A DNA stretch of 64,000 bases from Lachnospiraceae bacterium C1.1 (lineage in GTDB: Bacteria > Bacillota > Clostridia > Lachnospirales > Lachnospiraceae), in the NCBI GenBank assembly GCA_030434875.1, contig JAUISW010000002.1, positions 1 to 64,000 on the forward strand, read 5' to 3'. Positions 9,656-18,699 of the stretch are shown piece by piece. Position 1 is the stretch's first letter. Each line of letters opens with the position of its first letter. The notes beneath the pieces were generated by a model. That model did not search any database. It saw only the letters and a list, made by a program, of their open reading frames with translations, and was not told the origin of the DNA. The translations under genes and the position numbers were made by a program.

Positions 9656-9688
9656 AAAGGGCTGAGGTTATTGAACTTCGGCTCTTTC
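9656..9688 (+). terminator. Imperfect hairpin, probable terminator
   Basis: GAAAGGGCTGAGGTT pairs imperfectly with AACTTCGGCTCTTTC just after the Sel1 gene. The T-tract is weak. Confidence 0.5.
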
Positions 9689-9734
9689 GTTTGTATAATA
9701 GGTATTAAAAATGTAAAAATCGATTGGAAGTTTA

Positions 9735-10247
9735 ATGAAAAATTTTGAAGAATTAAAAGAAGAATGCCTTTTTGAGATAGATTCGTTAGGTATAAAACCT
9801 GGCGTTATTTCTTCATGGATGATAAACAGCAGAGCAAAAACAAGATGGGGATTATGTAAAAAGAAGAGTGATGGAAGCTTTGAAATACAGATAGCAAAGC
9901 GATTGATAGAAGATGATAATATTTCGAAAAATGCCTGTAAGGAAACGATCATTCATGAAATACTGCATACCTGTAAAGATGCTATGAATCATACAGGAAA
10001 ATGGAGAATTTATGCAGAAAAAATGAATCTTGCATTTGGATATAATATAAAAAGAACCACATCCGGAATTGAAAAGGGCGTTGAAAATTATGTTGCTGCC
10101 TCGATGCCCCCAAAATATATTTTTATATGTAAAGGCTGTGGAGCTGTAATTTATCGAAAAAAAGAAAGTAAGTTTACAAGAAATTACAGGCAATATGGAT
10201 GTAGAAGATGCGGAGCAGTTGCCTGGAGCAGGAAGAAAATTAATTAA
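9735..10247 (+). CDS. SprT-like zinc metalloprotein
   Basis: 170 residues. The SprT-like domain has TRWGLC near residue 37 and the metal motif HEILH (His74, Glu75, His78). A C-terminal zinc ribbon follows with CKGC (about 132-135) and CRRC (about 155-158). This matches bacterial SprT/YpjP-type proteins related to the Spartan DNA-protein-crosslink protease; activity in this protein is not shown. The gene is followed closely by the hydrolase at 10269 and probably heads a three-gene operon with it and TauE. Confidence 0.8.
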   Translation: MKNFEELKEECLFEIDSLGIKPGVISSWMINSRAKTRWGLCKKKSDGSFEIQIAKRLIEDDNISKNACKETIIHEILHTCKDAMNHTGKWRIYAEKMNLAFGYNIKRTTSGIEKGVENYVAASMPPKYIFICKGCGAVIYRKKESKFTRNYRQYGCRRCGAVAWSRKKIN

Positions 10248-10268
10248 ATAATATAGTTGGAGAAGATT

Positions 10269-10844
10269 ATGAAAAAAGGAATAGCAGTATTATTTCCGGG
10301 AATTGGATATACGAATGATAGACCGCTTTTATATTATTCGAAAAAAATTGTTAAAGAAATAGGATTTGATTGTGTAGAAATTAATTATTCTATTTCGGAA
10401 AAGATCATGGAAATAAAAAATAATACTGACAAAATGAAGGAATGTTTTCAGTCAGCTATGCAACAGACAGAGAGGAAACTTTCGGATATAAATTTTCAGG
10501 ATTATGAAAGAGTGGTTTTTATAGCTAAAAGCATAGGGACAGTGATTGCAGCCTGTTATGATTCCAGTAATAAAATAGATGCCGAAAATGTAATTTTAAC
10601 GCCGCTCCCACAGACCTTTGATTACTTAAAGAATAATAGCGGAATTATTTTTCATGGGAGTACGGATCCATGGTGTGAAACGAATATTGTTGAAAAAGCT
10701 TCTGATGATCTTGATATAAAATTATTTAAGATCGAAAACGCTAATCATTCATTGGAAACAGGAAATATTATAACTGATATAGAAAATCTTGAAAAAATAA
10801 TAAAAGAAATAAGAAAATTTGTCCTGAGATTGGAAATAAATTAA
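10269..10844 (+). CDS. Alpha/beta-hydrolase-like protein
   Basis: 191 residues from the ATG at 10269, which has GGAGAAG four bases upstream; an ATG-equivalent at 10257 lacks a site. AVLFPGIGYTNDRPLLYY is an oxyanion-loop-like start. FIAKSIGTVIAA holds the nucleophile elbow (SIGT, with Ser preceded by Lys), and a late Asp/His pair (GSTDPWC, NANHSLE) completes a triad. The substrate is unknown. Its stop overlaps the ATG of the TauE gene (TAATG), so the two are translationally coupled. Confidence 0.7.
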   Translation: MKKGIAVLFPGIGYTNDRPLLYYSKKIVKEIGFDCVEINYSISEKIMEIKNNTDKMKECFQSAMQQTERKLSDINFQDYERVVFIAKSIGTVIAACYDSSNKIDAENVILTPLPQTFDYLKNNSGIIFHGSTDPWCETNIVEKASDDLDIKLFKIENANHSLETGNIITDIENLEKIIKEIRKFVLRLEIN

Positions 10845-11569
10845 TGTATTTATGGATCATAGCAACATTTGTGGCTTTTTTTATAAAAGGTCTTTGCGGA
10901 TTTGCAAATACTTTGGTATTTACATCTATACTTGGATTCGGAGTGAATAATATAAATATTTCACCAATAGAATTGATTCTTGGCTATCCGACAAATCTAA
11001 TAATGACCTGGAAAAACAGAAATAAATTAAACAAAATGATCTTTATTCCATTGTCAGTTTTGGTATTGGCAGGAAGTATACCTGGGGCTTTTATGCTTAA
11101 AAATATTGATGTACGTTATATAAAGATGACATTTGGGATAGTTGTAGTTTTGATTGGAATTGAAATGTTTCTCAGGGAGTTAAATATATTACATATTAAG
11201 CAGTCTAAATTTATTCTTGGATTTATAGGAATTTTATCCGGAGTTCTTTGTGGATTGTTTGGAATCGGAGCTTTACTTGCGGCTTATGTAGGAAGAGTTG
11301 CAAAAGACAGTGATGAATTTAAGGCAAATATAAGTGCAGTTTTTATTGTAGAAAATACCTTCAGGATCATCTTGTATTGTATTTTGGAAATAATAACATT
11401 GTCAAGCCTAAAACAGGCGGTATTGATGATGCCCTTTATGTTGGCTGGATTGTTTGCAGGAATGAAAAGCTGTAGGTATTTAAGGGAAAAATTTGTTAAG
11501 CAAATGGTGATAGTACTTCTGATCATATCAGGAATAATGCTTGTTATAAAATCAGGAATAAGCTTTTGA
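10844..11569 (+). CDS. TauE/SafE-family membrane permease
   Basis: 241 residues with about eight membrane helices and no long soluble domain. The two Gly-rich repeats (LCGFANTLVFTSILGFGV and LSGVLCGLFGIGALLAAYV) are the inverted halves typical of TauE/SafE permeases, which export sulfite, sulfoacetate or other organic anions. The substrate here is not determined. Its start overlaps the preceding hydrolase stop, and a strong hairpin follows. Confidence 0.82.
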   Translation: MYLWIIATFVAFFIKGLCGFANTLVFTSILGFGVNNINISPIELILGYPTNLIMTWKNRNKLNKMIFIPLSVLVLAGSIPGAFMLKNIDVRYIKMTFGIVVVLIGIEMFLRELNILHIKQSKFILGFIGILSGVLCGLFGIGALLAAYVGRVAKDSDEFKANISAVFIVENTFRIILYCILEIITLSSLKQAVLMMPFMLAGLFAGMKSCRYLREKFVKQMVIVLLIISGIMLVIKSGISF

Positions 11570-11632
11570 ATCTAAAGTAAATGAATATAGATATATTGAA
11601 CGTTCAGAGTAATATAAAAACATAACTATTAG

Positions 11633-11676
11633 ACAGGCCATTTAAATGCAGATTAAAATGCATTTAAATGGCCTGT
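11633..11676. terminator. Perfect 18-bp stem, bidirectional terminator
   Basis: ACAGGCCATTTAAATGCA and its exact complement flank an 8-base loop between convergent genes. The right arm is part of a dispersed repeat shared with 55959-56016. Confidence 0.7.
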
Positions 11677-11716
11677 TTGCATGACTTTGAGACAGAAACT
11701 GATGAAAAGTTATAGA
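11659..11716 (+). repeat. Dispersed intergenic repeat, copy A
   Basis: About 57 bases that match 55959-56016. The first 31 are identical and the rest (GAAAAGTYATAG tail) is similar. Both copies lie between convergent genes in the same orientation. Identity is unknown. Confidence 0.7.
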
Positions 11717-11733
11717 AATTAAAAAAATTAATA

Positions 11734-12264
11734 TTAATTTGTTACAAGGTCAATATAATTTGGAAAAGTAATTTCATCTTCTTTGGTTATATGGATACTG
11801 ACATCTGAAAAAAAATCCTGCAAACTACGGCGAAGGGAAGAGTAACAAGGAGCATCAAAAATGTGCAAAAAATTTTGTAAGGATTTATTTCTATTTTCTT
11901 GATCGCGATGTTCATTTGTCATTGAGTTCAAATGGTCAATTGTTTCTCTATCGTACGAAGCATGTATATACATAAGTGGAAAAACGACCTGTTCTTCTTT
12001 TTTGAAATGTTCATTAAGTTCTTGAGCAGTGATTATAAAATCGTTATAAAAATGCATATATTCAGGGCTGTTATTATCAGTAATTATTAATTCAAGAGTT
12101 GAGGTAATTTTGTTTATAAGAACCCGTTCTGTTTCATGATGTACTTTTTGTATTTCATCGAGTTGTTTTCTATATGGCATATTTCTAAAGTTGAAATATG
12201 GATCATTAGTATTGAATATTTTTTTATTTTTCAGATCACTAAGAGAAAAGGTTTGTATTATCAT
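11734..12264 (-). CDS. Hemerythrin-like (HHE) domain protein
   Basis: 176 residues in a four-helix bundle with the spaced His/Glu ligands of an oxo-bridged diiron site: VHHETERVL, LNEHFKKEEQVVFPLM, LNSMTNEHRDQEN and VSIHITKEDEITFPNY. This pattern resembles the C-terminal half of ScdA/RIC iron-sulfur repair proteins and hemerythrin sensors of anaerobes, without the ScdA N-terminal domain. It may sense or buffer oxygen or nitric oxide. It is transcribed alone and leftward; an AGGAGT ribosome site precedes the ATG. Confidence 0.75.
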   Translation of the reverse strand: MIIQTFSLSDLKNKKIFNTNDPYFNFRNMPYRKQLDEIQKVHHETERVLINKITSTLELIITDNNSPEYMHFYNDFIITAQELNEHFKKEEQVVFPLMYIHASYDRETIDHLNSMTNEHRDQENRNKSLQNFLHIFDAPCYSSLRRSLQDFFSDVSIHITKEDEITFPNYIDLVTN

Positions 12265-12401
12265 GACTTAGACTCCTTTATTAATTTGGCTTTGAGGCAA
12301 TTATAATATCGGCATCAGAGCAGTAAAATACTGACTAAAAGTTTACTATGGAGATAATTTTAATTATGTTGTTATTGCAACGGAAAATATAAATTGGAAA
12401 A

Positions 12402-12446
12402 AAAATAGATGAAAAAAGACTTATTGTCATTTTTACATCTATTTTT
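12402..12446 (-). terminator. Terminator of the secreted protease gene
   Basis: AAAATAGATG pairs with CATCTATTTT, and an inner GAC/GTC with A/T tracts extends the stem. It lies 93 bases past the protease stop codon. Confidence 0.65.
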
Positions 12447-12538
12447 ATTTATCTTTTGTGTAATTACTTCGGTAATCTACAATTAGGTAGAGTGAGTTGA
12501 TATAATGTGGGAATCAGACTGATCTGCACACATATATA

Positions 12539-13288
12539 TTAATGAAACATTCCCATATGCATATGACCCGGATGCATATGATCGCCTCTGATCATAACAA
12601 TTCTTCGATCTTGAGGACCAGGCTGCTGACCATTTTCAGATGTTTGGCTGCTGTCTCCATCTTCAGCACGGGTAAGTTCTGTTACACCAAGTGTTGTTGT
12701 TCCACCGTATTGGGAAACAATAGAGTCTATATATTCATAGGTTTCCGGGCAGGTAGATTGAAGGTAGCCTGCACACTCTATATATTCACGAAAGGCTTCT
12801 GCAAAATACTCGGAAGAGTCTGTCTGGGCATAATCATTAGATCCTCCATCAAGAAGATCCTTTTCTGATGCGTAGATAGCAGAAAACGTATCTGATTGTG
12901 ATGTTTCGTTATTAAGAACAGTATCAACGAAATGACCCATTTCGTGGTTAAGAGCGTATCCGGTATATTGATCAACAAGTACTATTGTTTTGCTGTTCGT
13001 TTCCGTGAACCCTGCGACGTATTCATCTTCTGATAAATTTGCACCGAGAGAGACTGCCTCAGCGTTTACTGTATCAATATCTTTTATGTGGATGGTCCAG
13101 CCCTGTGATTCAAAGGCTTCTCTGATACCTGAAGGAAGCATATTATAATATGTTTCAGCTTCGCTGTTGTATGTATCGGAAGTTGTTTCAGCAATTGGAA
13201 TTGCAGCAAAAACAGATGTTGTAAAACTTACTGTTGATATTAAAACAGCAGCAATAGCCGCTGTAAAAAGCTTTTTAATTTTTTTCAA
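12539..13288 (-). CDS. Secreted lethal-factor-like metallopeptidase with His/Met-rich tail
   Basis: 249 residues. A Sec signal peptide (basic start, hydrophobic core, TSVFAA cleavage region near residue 28) is followed by a domain with NHEMGHFVD (HExxH) and, about 40 residues later, SSEYFAEAFREYI supplying a Glu ligand. This arrangement fits the anthrax-lethal-factor-like (ATLF/Pro-Pro endopeptidase) zinc peptidases, which cut secreted or surface proteins. Residues from about 205 are a Ser/Gln/Gly linker. The tail GDHMHPGHMHMGMFH is rich in His and Met and could bind metal. It is monocistronic with its own terminator. Substrate is unknown. Confidence 0.75.
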   Translation of the reverse strand: MKKIKKLFTAAIAAVLISTVSFTTSVFAAIPIAETTSDTYNSEAETYYNMLPSGIREAFESQGWTIHIKDIDTVNAEAVSLGANLSEDEYVAGFTETNSKTIVLVDQYTGYALNHEMGHFVDTVLNNETSQSDTFSAIYASEKDLLDGGSNDYAQTDSSEYFAEAFREYIECAGYLQSTCPETYEYIDSIVSQYGGTTTLGVTELTRAEDGDSSQTSENGQQPGPQDRRIVMIRGDHMHPGHMHMGMFH

Positions 13289-13381
13289 TTTTTCATCCTC
13301 CTGATTTCATGACTTCTGTATAATATGCAGTATAAAATAAATACTGTGTACAAATTTTGAAGAAATCAGGAAAAAAATATA

Positions 13382-13421
13382 AAAACGGCTTTTGCATTCT
13401 TAAAAATACAAAAGCCGTTTT
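13382..13421 (-). terminator. Citrate synthase terminator
   Basis: AAAACGGCTTTTG and CAAAAGCCGTTTT form a perfect 13-bp stem just beyond the stop codon. Confidence 0.85.
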
Positions 13422-13434
13422 ATATGAATGAAAA

Positions 13435-14796
13435 TTATCTTCTTGATTCGAAATTTATAAAATCTTTTCTTTCTCCGACATATTTTGTTGCCGGTCTCAT
13501 TATCCTGCCATCATAAAGTTTGTTTTCAACATTATGAGCAACCCAGCCTGAAACTCTGGCGATTGCAAATAATGGAGTATAAAGCTCTATCGGTATACCA
13601 AGCATTTCATATGCAAAACCGGAATAAAAATCAACATTTGTAGGAAGAGTTTTGTTCTTTCTTTCAAAGGTGACTTCATGTACAGTTTCCTCAAAGAGTT
13701 TATAGAAATTAAATCTGTCTTCGAGTTTCTTCTCTTTTGCAAGACTGTGAACAAGTTCGCGTATTATTTCAGCTCTTGGATCTGAAAGGGTATATACGGC
13801 ATGTCCAAATCCATATACTAGACCGGAATGATCAAACATTTCACCGTCCATAATGGAATTTACAACCTTTACAACTTTATTTTTATCAGAAGTATATCCG
13901 ATCTTATCGATTACTTCCTTCATCATTTTTGCTACAGAAATGTTGGCACCACCATGTTTAGGACCCTTTAATGCACCAAGAGATCCGCAGATCGCAGAGT
14001 AGAGATCTGTTCCTGTGGATCCTATAACAACATCGGTAAAAGCTGAATTATTTCCGCCGCCGTGATCGGCATGAATAACAAGCAAGGCATCAAGTACATT
14101 TGCTTCTCTCTGAGTAAATTTACCATCTGCTCTCATCAGACGAAGAATATTCTCTGCTATAGAATAATTTTTCTCAGGATAGTTAATTACAAGACTCTTT
14201 CTTTGCATGTCATGCATCTTTGCCTGGTAAGCATAGCAGGCAAGTGCAGAAAACTTGGAGATAAGGTTAAGGCCCTTTCTCATTGTTTCGTATACATCTA
14301 CATTATCCGGATCATCATCATAATTATAGAGTGCAAGAGTGAGCATTTGCATTCTGTTCATCAGATCATTAGAGGGGGAACGAAGGATTTCATTTACCAG
14401 GAACTTGTCCGGCATATCATATCTGTCAGAAAGAGTTTTTTTGAAATCCTTGAACTGATCTTTAGTCGGAAGGAATCCGAATAAGAGAAGAAAGCTTGTC
14501 TCCTCAAAGCCAAAGTTTCCCTGACGATTTTTAATAAGATCTCTTATGCTGTATCCGCGATAAAGAAGATCTCCATCACAAGGTACGACGTTGCCATCCT
14601 TATCAACATCATAACCGACTACATCAGAGACGCGTGTCAGACCGATCCTTACACCGGTTCCATCATCATTTCTGAGACCTTTTTTTACATTATATTTCTT
14701 AAAAAGTTCATTCGGTATTTCGGTATAATTTGATGATTTGCCAAAAAATCTAGCCAGAATATAATCATCATGATAGGTAGTTCGTATCGTAGCCAT
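13435..14796 (-). CDS. gltA: Citrate synthase
   Basis: 453 residues, full length for the anaerobe-type citrate synthase family. It condenses acetyl-CoA with oxaloacetate. Seen are DLLYRGYSIRDLI, the His-containing LLVIHADHGGGNNSAF, GALKGPKHGGAN, and the catalytic region VYGFGHAVYTLSDPRAE near residue 320, with RPATKYVG near the C-terminus. A 2-methylcitrate synthase cannot be fully excluded, but no propionate genes are near. It lies alone, with a terminator after it and the ROK gene divergent. On a second replicon this core-metabolic gene is notable. Confidence 0.88.
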   Translation of the reverse strand: MATIRTTYHDDYILARFFGKSSNYTEIPNELFKKYNVKKGLRNDDGTGVRIGLTRVSDVVGYDVDKDGNVVPCDGDLLYRGYSIRDLIKNRQGNFGFEETSFLLLFGFLPTKDQFKDFKKTLSDRYDMPDKFLVNEILRSPSNDLMNRMQMLTLALYNYDDDPDNVDVYETMRKGLNLISKFSALACYAYQAKMHDMQRKSLVINYPEKNYSIAENILRLMRADGKFTQREANVLDALLVIHADHGGGNNSAFTDVVIGSTGTDLYSAICGSLGALKGPKHGGANISVAKMMKEVIDKIGYTSDKNKVVKVVNSIMDGEMFDHSGLVYGFGHAVYTLSDPRAEIIRELVHSLAKEKKLEDRFNFYKLFEETVHEVTFERKNKTLPTNVDFYSGFAYEMLGIPIELYTPLFAIARVSGWVAHNVENKLYDGRIMRPATKYVGERKDFINFESRR

Positions 14797-14905
14797 GGAT
14801 TTTCCTCTTCTCTGAATTGATTAATTTATTTTCTATATTTTAATTAAGTACTTTTGCAAAGTCAAGTGTTAAAGCGCGAAAATAACATTTTAATAGTGAT
14901 TCTCC

Positions 14906-14934
14906 TTGAACTTTATTCTATATTTAGTTAGAAT
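14906..14934 (+). promoter_or_regulatory. Promoter of the ROK regulator gene
   Basis: TTGAAC (14906-14911), a 17-base spacer and TAGAAT (14929-14934), 47 bases before the start codon. Confidence 0.6.
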
Positions 14935-14980
14935 AGTTAAGTAAAATCTTTTATAAAAGTTTCTCGAGGGGTATGGAATA

Positions 14981-16075
14981 ATGGCAAAAAACAACACATC
15001 CAGAATAGTCAGATATATATTGAATAGCGGAGGTGCTTCAAAGGCACAGATCGCAAGTGATCTAAATTTAAGTATGCCAACAGTTCTTGCAGGGTTAAAG
15101 GGACTGATGGACGAAGAAATTATCATTGAAGATGGCAGCTATGAATCAACCGGTGGAAGAAAGGCAAAGAACAATATTGTAAATCCAAATTTAAGGTATT
15201 CGGTTGGAGTTGATATAACCGGATCACATATAGGTTTGGTTATAATAGATATGACAGGTCAGCTGGTTTCTAATAAACGTATAAGAATGAAATTTGAACC
15301 TACCATTGCATATTGTCAGGAATGGGCTAGGACGGTAAATGGATTTATAGATGATTCAGCCATTGATAAGTCAAAGATATTAGGGGTAGGCGTAGCTATA
15401 GCAGGAATTGTTGATAACAGTTCAAGAATGCTTTTAAGGTCACATGCACTTAATGTAACAAATTTAAGTCTTAAAAATTTGGAAAACTCTATCAGCCTGC
15501 CTATATATTTTGAAAATGATGCGAACGCCGCTTTAATGGCGGAGAGTACGAGTGATACTGAGAATCTGATGTATATTTCATTAAGTAATACAGTTGGTGG
15601 ATCTATATATTTAAATGGAAAAATATACAGAGGAATGGGACAGAAAGCTGGGGAATTTGGGCATATGCTCCTTCATCCGGGCGGAAGAAAATGCTACTGC
15701 GGAAAAATAGGATGTTCTGATGCATATTTATCAGCTCTTAATCTTAGGCTTAATGATGAGATGACATTAGAAGAGTTTATGGAATTATTGAAGAATGGAG
15801 ATAAGGATTGCGAAAAAGTATGGGATGAATACTTAGATGATCTGGCTTTACTTATTACTAATCTTAGAGCCTCTTTTGACTCTGAGATAATCATTGGAGG
15901 ATACGTCGGTTATTATATCGAGGATTATTTGATGGAGCTTAGCAAAAAGATCATTGCATACAGCACGTTTGATATGGATGCAGGATTTTTGAGACCGAGT
16001 ATAAAAAAGAGAGAGGCTTCTGCATCTGGTGCAGCAGGTTATTTTATAAATGAATACATAGATAATATCTCATAA
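14981..16075 (+). CDS. ROK-family transcriptional regulator
   Basis: 364 residues. An N-terminal winged HTH (about 5-60, GASKAQIASDLNLSMPTVL) is followed by a ROK ATPase fold: VGVDITGSHIGLVIIDMTG, the ROK signature region, and the zinc site HPGGRKCYCGKIGCSDAYLS. This is the XylR/NagC/Mlc branch that senses sugars. It stands directly upstream of a broken sugar locus (lipoprotein stub, dehydrogenase, VOC protein, PfkB kinase), so it probably once controlled those genes and is now an intact regulator of mostly dead targets. GAGGGG precedes the ATG. Confidence 0.87.
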   Translation: MAKNNTSRIVRYILNSGGASKAQIASDLNLSMPTVLAGLKGLMDEEIIIEDGSYESTGGRKAKNNIVNPNLRYSVGVDITGSHIGLVIIDMTGQLVSNKRIRMKFEPTIAYCQEWARTVNGFIDDSAIDKSKILGVGVAIAGIVDNSSRMLLRSHALNVTNLSLKNLENSISLPIYFENDANAALMAESTSDTENLMYISLSNTVGGSIYLNGKIYRGMGQKAGEFGHMLLHPGGRKCYCGKIGCSDAYLSALNLRLNDEMTLEEFMELLKNGDKDCEKVWDEYLDDLALLITNLRASFDSEIIIGGYVGYYIEDYLMELSKKIIAYSTFDMDAGFLRPSIKKREASASGAAGYFINEYIDNIS

Positions 16076-16245
16076 AAGGCATTAGAACTGTTTGTGATAA
16101 ATATCTAAAATTGTTTAATTTAAATAAAAAGACATTGTCAATTTGTACTATTTTTACATATTGAAGATGCTCTTTTTTTTGTGCTATTTTAATTATCGAA
16201 AAACATTTATAAAACAATTTACAAAACTATTTAAGGAGGATTTCT

Positions 16246-16410
16246 ATGAAGGTAAAAGGCTTATTGTTGTTAATCTGTCTCATGATCGGAGCAGCGACAT
16301 TGGTGGGGTGTGGTTCAGAAAAGACAGCAGAAAGCAGTGCGTCATCTGCAGCATCGACAACAGCAGCTGCTGGGTGTAGAGGTTACGCCAGTAGGAGAAA
16401 ATCAGGTTAA
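16246..16410 (+). pseudogene. Truncated lipoprotein, probable sugar-binding protein stub
   Basis: A strong AAGGAGG site and an intact lipoprotein signal (lipobox LVGC) followed by the Ser/Ala/Thr-rich linker typical of ABC substrate-binding proteins. After codon 42 the frame runs into unrelated DNA and stops at 16410. The DNA at the break (about 16371) continues as the middle of a dehydrogenase in another frame, so a deletion seems to have removed the binding-protein body, any transporter genes and the dehydrogenase N-terminus. Confidence 0.75.
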
Positions 16411-17352
16411 GATAAAGATGATGAATATAGGTATATGCGGATCTGATATTCATGTGTATCATGGAAAACATCCTTTTACAAAATATCCGGTAACACAGGG
16501 ACATGAGGTTTCAGGAGAAGTTGTAGAACTTGGTTCTAAGGTTACAAGACTTCATATTGGACAGAAGGTTACAGTTGAGCCTCAGGTTACATGCGGAAAA
16601 TGCTATCCTTGCCGCCATGGTAAATATAACCTTTGTGAAGAACTTAAGGTAATGGGATTTCAGACAACAGGAATGGCTTCAGAGTATTTTGTTGTCGATG
16701 AATCCAAAGTCACAGAACTTCCGGATGATATGTCATATGTGCATGGAGCTATGATAGAACCTCTTGCAGTTGCCGTTCATGCCGTAAAGCAGATGGGTGA
16801 TGTCAAGGGAATGAAGATTGCCGTTTTAGGCGCAGGTCCTATCGGAAACCTTGTTGCTCAGGCAGCAAAGGGATTCGGTGCTGAGAAAGTAATGATAACC
16901 GATGTAAGTAAACTGAGACTTGATATTGCAGAAAAATGTGGAGTTGATGTTTACGTAAATACTAAAGAAAAATTTTTGGCGATGCAATGGTTGAGGCATT
17001 TGGTCCTGACAAGGCAGATGTGATTTATGACTGTGCAGGAAATAATATTACAATGGGTCAGGCGATCAAATATGCAAGAAAAGGAAGCGTTATAGTACTT
17101 GTCGCTGTATTTGCCGGAATGGCAGAAATTGACCTTGCGGTAGCAAATGATCACGAACTTGATATTAAGAGTACGATGATGTACAGACATGATGATTATG
17201 TTGATGCGATCAGGCTTGTAAATGAGAAAAAGATTGACTTAGAGCCACTTGTTACAAGACAGTTTCCGTTTGAAAAATACCTTGATGCTTATAAGTTTAT
17301 AGATGAGCATAGAGAAGAAGCCATGAAGATTATAATCAATGTGCAGGAGTAA
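16371..17352 (+). pseudogene. Zinc alcohol/sorbitol dehydrogenase (MDR), truncated and frameshifted
   Basis: The coding sequence starts mid-domain (VGENQVKIKMMNIGICGSD) without its first residues. It then shows the family set: GHEVSGEVVELG, the structural zinc Cys cluster CGKCYPCRHGKYNLC, and the NAD site VLGAGPIGNLVAQ. At a TTTTT run (16974-16978) the reading frame is lost; adding one T restores it into GDAMVEAFGPDKADVIYDCAG through to the normal C-terminus at 17352. The N-terminal loss is a structural deletion; the one-base loss could be real or a sequencing artefact. It probably oxidised a polyol or sugar acid for the ROK-controlled pathway. Confidence 0.82.
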
Positions 17353-17356
17353 TTCG

Positions 17357-17749
17357 ATGGATATAACTAATAAGATAAACGAAATTGACCATATAGGAAT
17401 TCCGACTGACAATATAAAAGAGACTATTGATTTTTATGAAAATCTTGGTTTCAAGGTTATTTTAAGAACTTATAATGAAGAGGCTAAAGAAGATGTTGCT
17501 TTTTTGAAGCTTCATAACTATGTGATAGAAACTTTGGAAAATGGTCAGCGATCATTTGAAGATGGTCCTTATCAGCATATTGCATTAAATGCAAAGGCAG
17601 TAGATGAATTGTATGAAGAAATGAAATCTGCAGGGTATATAATGCTTCATGACAGGGTACAATATCTACCTTTTTGGAAAAACGGAGTAAAATTTTTTAT
17701 GATAAAGGGACCTAATAATGAATGTATTGAATTCTGTCAGAAACTTTAG
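17357..17749 (+). CDS. VOC/glyoxalase-family protein
   Basis: 130 residues with the two beta-alpha-beta-beta-beta modules of the vicinal oxygen chelate fold: IDHIGIPTDNIKETIDFYENLGF, then YQHIALNAKAVDELYEEM and the end GPNNECIEFCQ. His, Glu and a second His provide a metal site. The reaction is not identifiable. The start at 17357 has AGGAG eight bases upstream. It overlaps nothing, sits between the dehydrogenase and the kinase, and appears intact although its neighbours are broken; sugar isomerase or epimerase action is a guess from context. Confidence 0.75.
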   Translation: MDITNKINEIDHIGIPTDNIKETIDFYENLGFKVILRTYNEEAKEDVAFLKLHNYVIETLENGQRSFEDGPYQHIALNAKAVDELYEEMKSAGYIMLHDRVQYLPFWKNGVKFFMIKGPNNECIEFCQKL

Positions 17750-17757
17750 GAGGAACA

Positions 17758-18548
17758 ATGATAGATGTAGTAGCGCTGGGGGAATTACTTATTGATTTTA
17801 CTTATTCCGGTAAAAGTAAAGAAGGTATGAAGCTCTTTGAGCAAAATCCAGGCGGAGCCCCCGGAAATTTCCTAACGGCCATTGCTAATATGGGGTTAAA
17901 GACTGCTATGATAGCAAAAGTTGGCGACGATATGCACGGCAGATTTTTACTTGATACGCTTAAATCTCATAATATTGATACATCTGGAATTATTGTCGAT
18001 AAGGATAGTTTTACAACGCTGGCATTTGTAGATCTTGATAAAAATGGCGAAAGAAAATTTTCTTTCGCTAGAAAACTCGGAGCAGATATCAGATTAGAAT
18101 ATGAAGAAATTGATAAAAATCTTTTAGCAGAGACAAAAATATTTCATGTAGGATCGCTTTCTCTTACAAATGAACCTTCCAGAGAGGCAACTTATTTTTC
18201 AGTAGACCTGGCAAAGGCATTTGGAGCAATCATATCTTATGATCCAAACTATCGTGATTCCTTGTGGAAAGACAGGGATACAGCGATCGAAGAGATGAAG
18301 AAGATGATGAAATTTGCGGATATTGTCAAGGTTTCAGATGAAGAAGCTGTCTTGTTGACAGGAGAAGATGATTATTCAAAGGGGGCAGGAAAGCATTAAA
18401 TAAATTAAAAGAAAAAGACATTCTTGAATTTGCAAGATATGGAAATGCAACAGCGTCTATTTGCGTTCAGAGGAGAGGTGGGATTCCTGCCATTCCGAAA
18501 GAATCTGAAGTTATCGAAATGATTAATTTAAGGGCTGCAGCACTGTAA
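17758..18548 (+). pseudogene. PfkB sugar kinase (fructokinase-like) with internal deletion
   Basis: The N-terminal two thirds are intact: GELLIDFTYSG, the Gly-rich NPGGAPGNFLTAIANMG, YDPNYRDSLW and VKVSDEEAVLLTG. After residue 210 the frame stops at 18399. In the -1 frame, from about 18393, the authentic C-terminus continues (LKEKDILEFARYGNATASI to the stop at 18546-18548). About 75 residues holding the substrate/ATP catalytic GAGD loop are missing, so the enzyme cannot be active. AGGAGG precedes the ATG. The deletion junction lies at 18380-18393. Confidence 0.85.
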
Positions 18549-18561
18549 ACCGGTGCTGCAG
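18535..18561 (+). terminator. Terminator of the decayed sugar locus
   Basis: CTGCAGCAC and GTGCTGCAG straddle the kinase stop codon, with TTTT after the stem. Confidence 0.75.
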
Positions 18562-18589
18562 TTTTCATTAATATAGAAATTAAAACAAG

Positions 18590-18621
18590 AAATCAGTCGG
18601 AGATTTTACTCCGGCTGATTT
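18590..18621 (+). terminator. Second terminator hairpin
   Basis: AAATCAGTCGGAG pairs with CTCCGGCTGATTT across 6 bases, isolating the decayed locus from the membrane-protein gene at 18700. Confidence 0.75.
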
Positions 18622-18699
18622 GTGTATACCTGAAATTAAGATTATAATATATAAAATCTAATTTTTGAAAATTAAAATTAGTGGGATCAGGGAGGAAGT

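Noticed and set aside
12542..12868. 108-codon plus-strand frame opposite the secreted protease
   Set aside because: Antisense to a gene with signal peptide and HExxH motif; no start signal.
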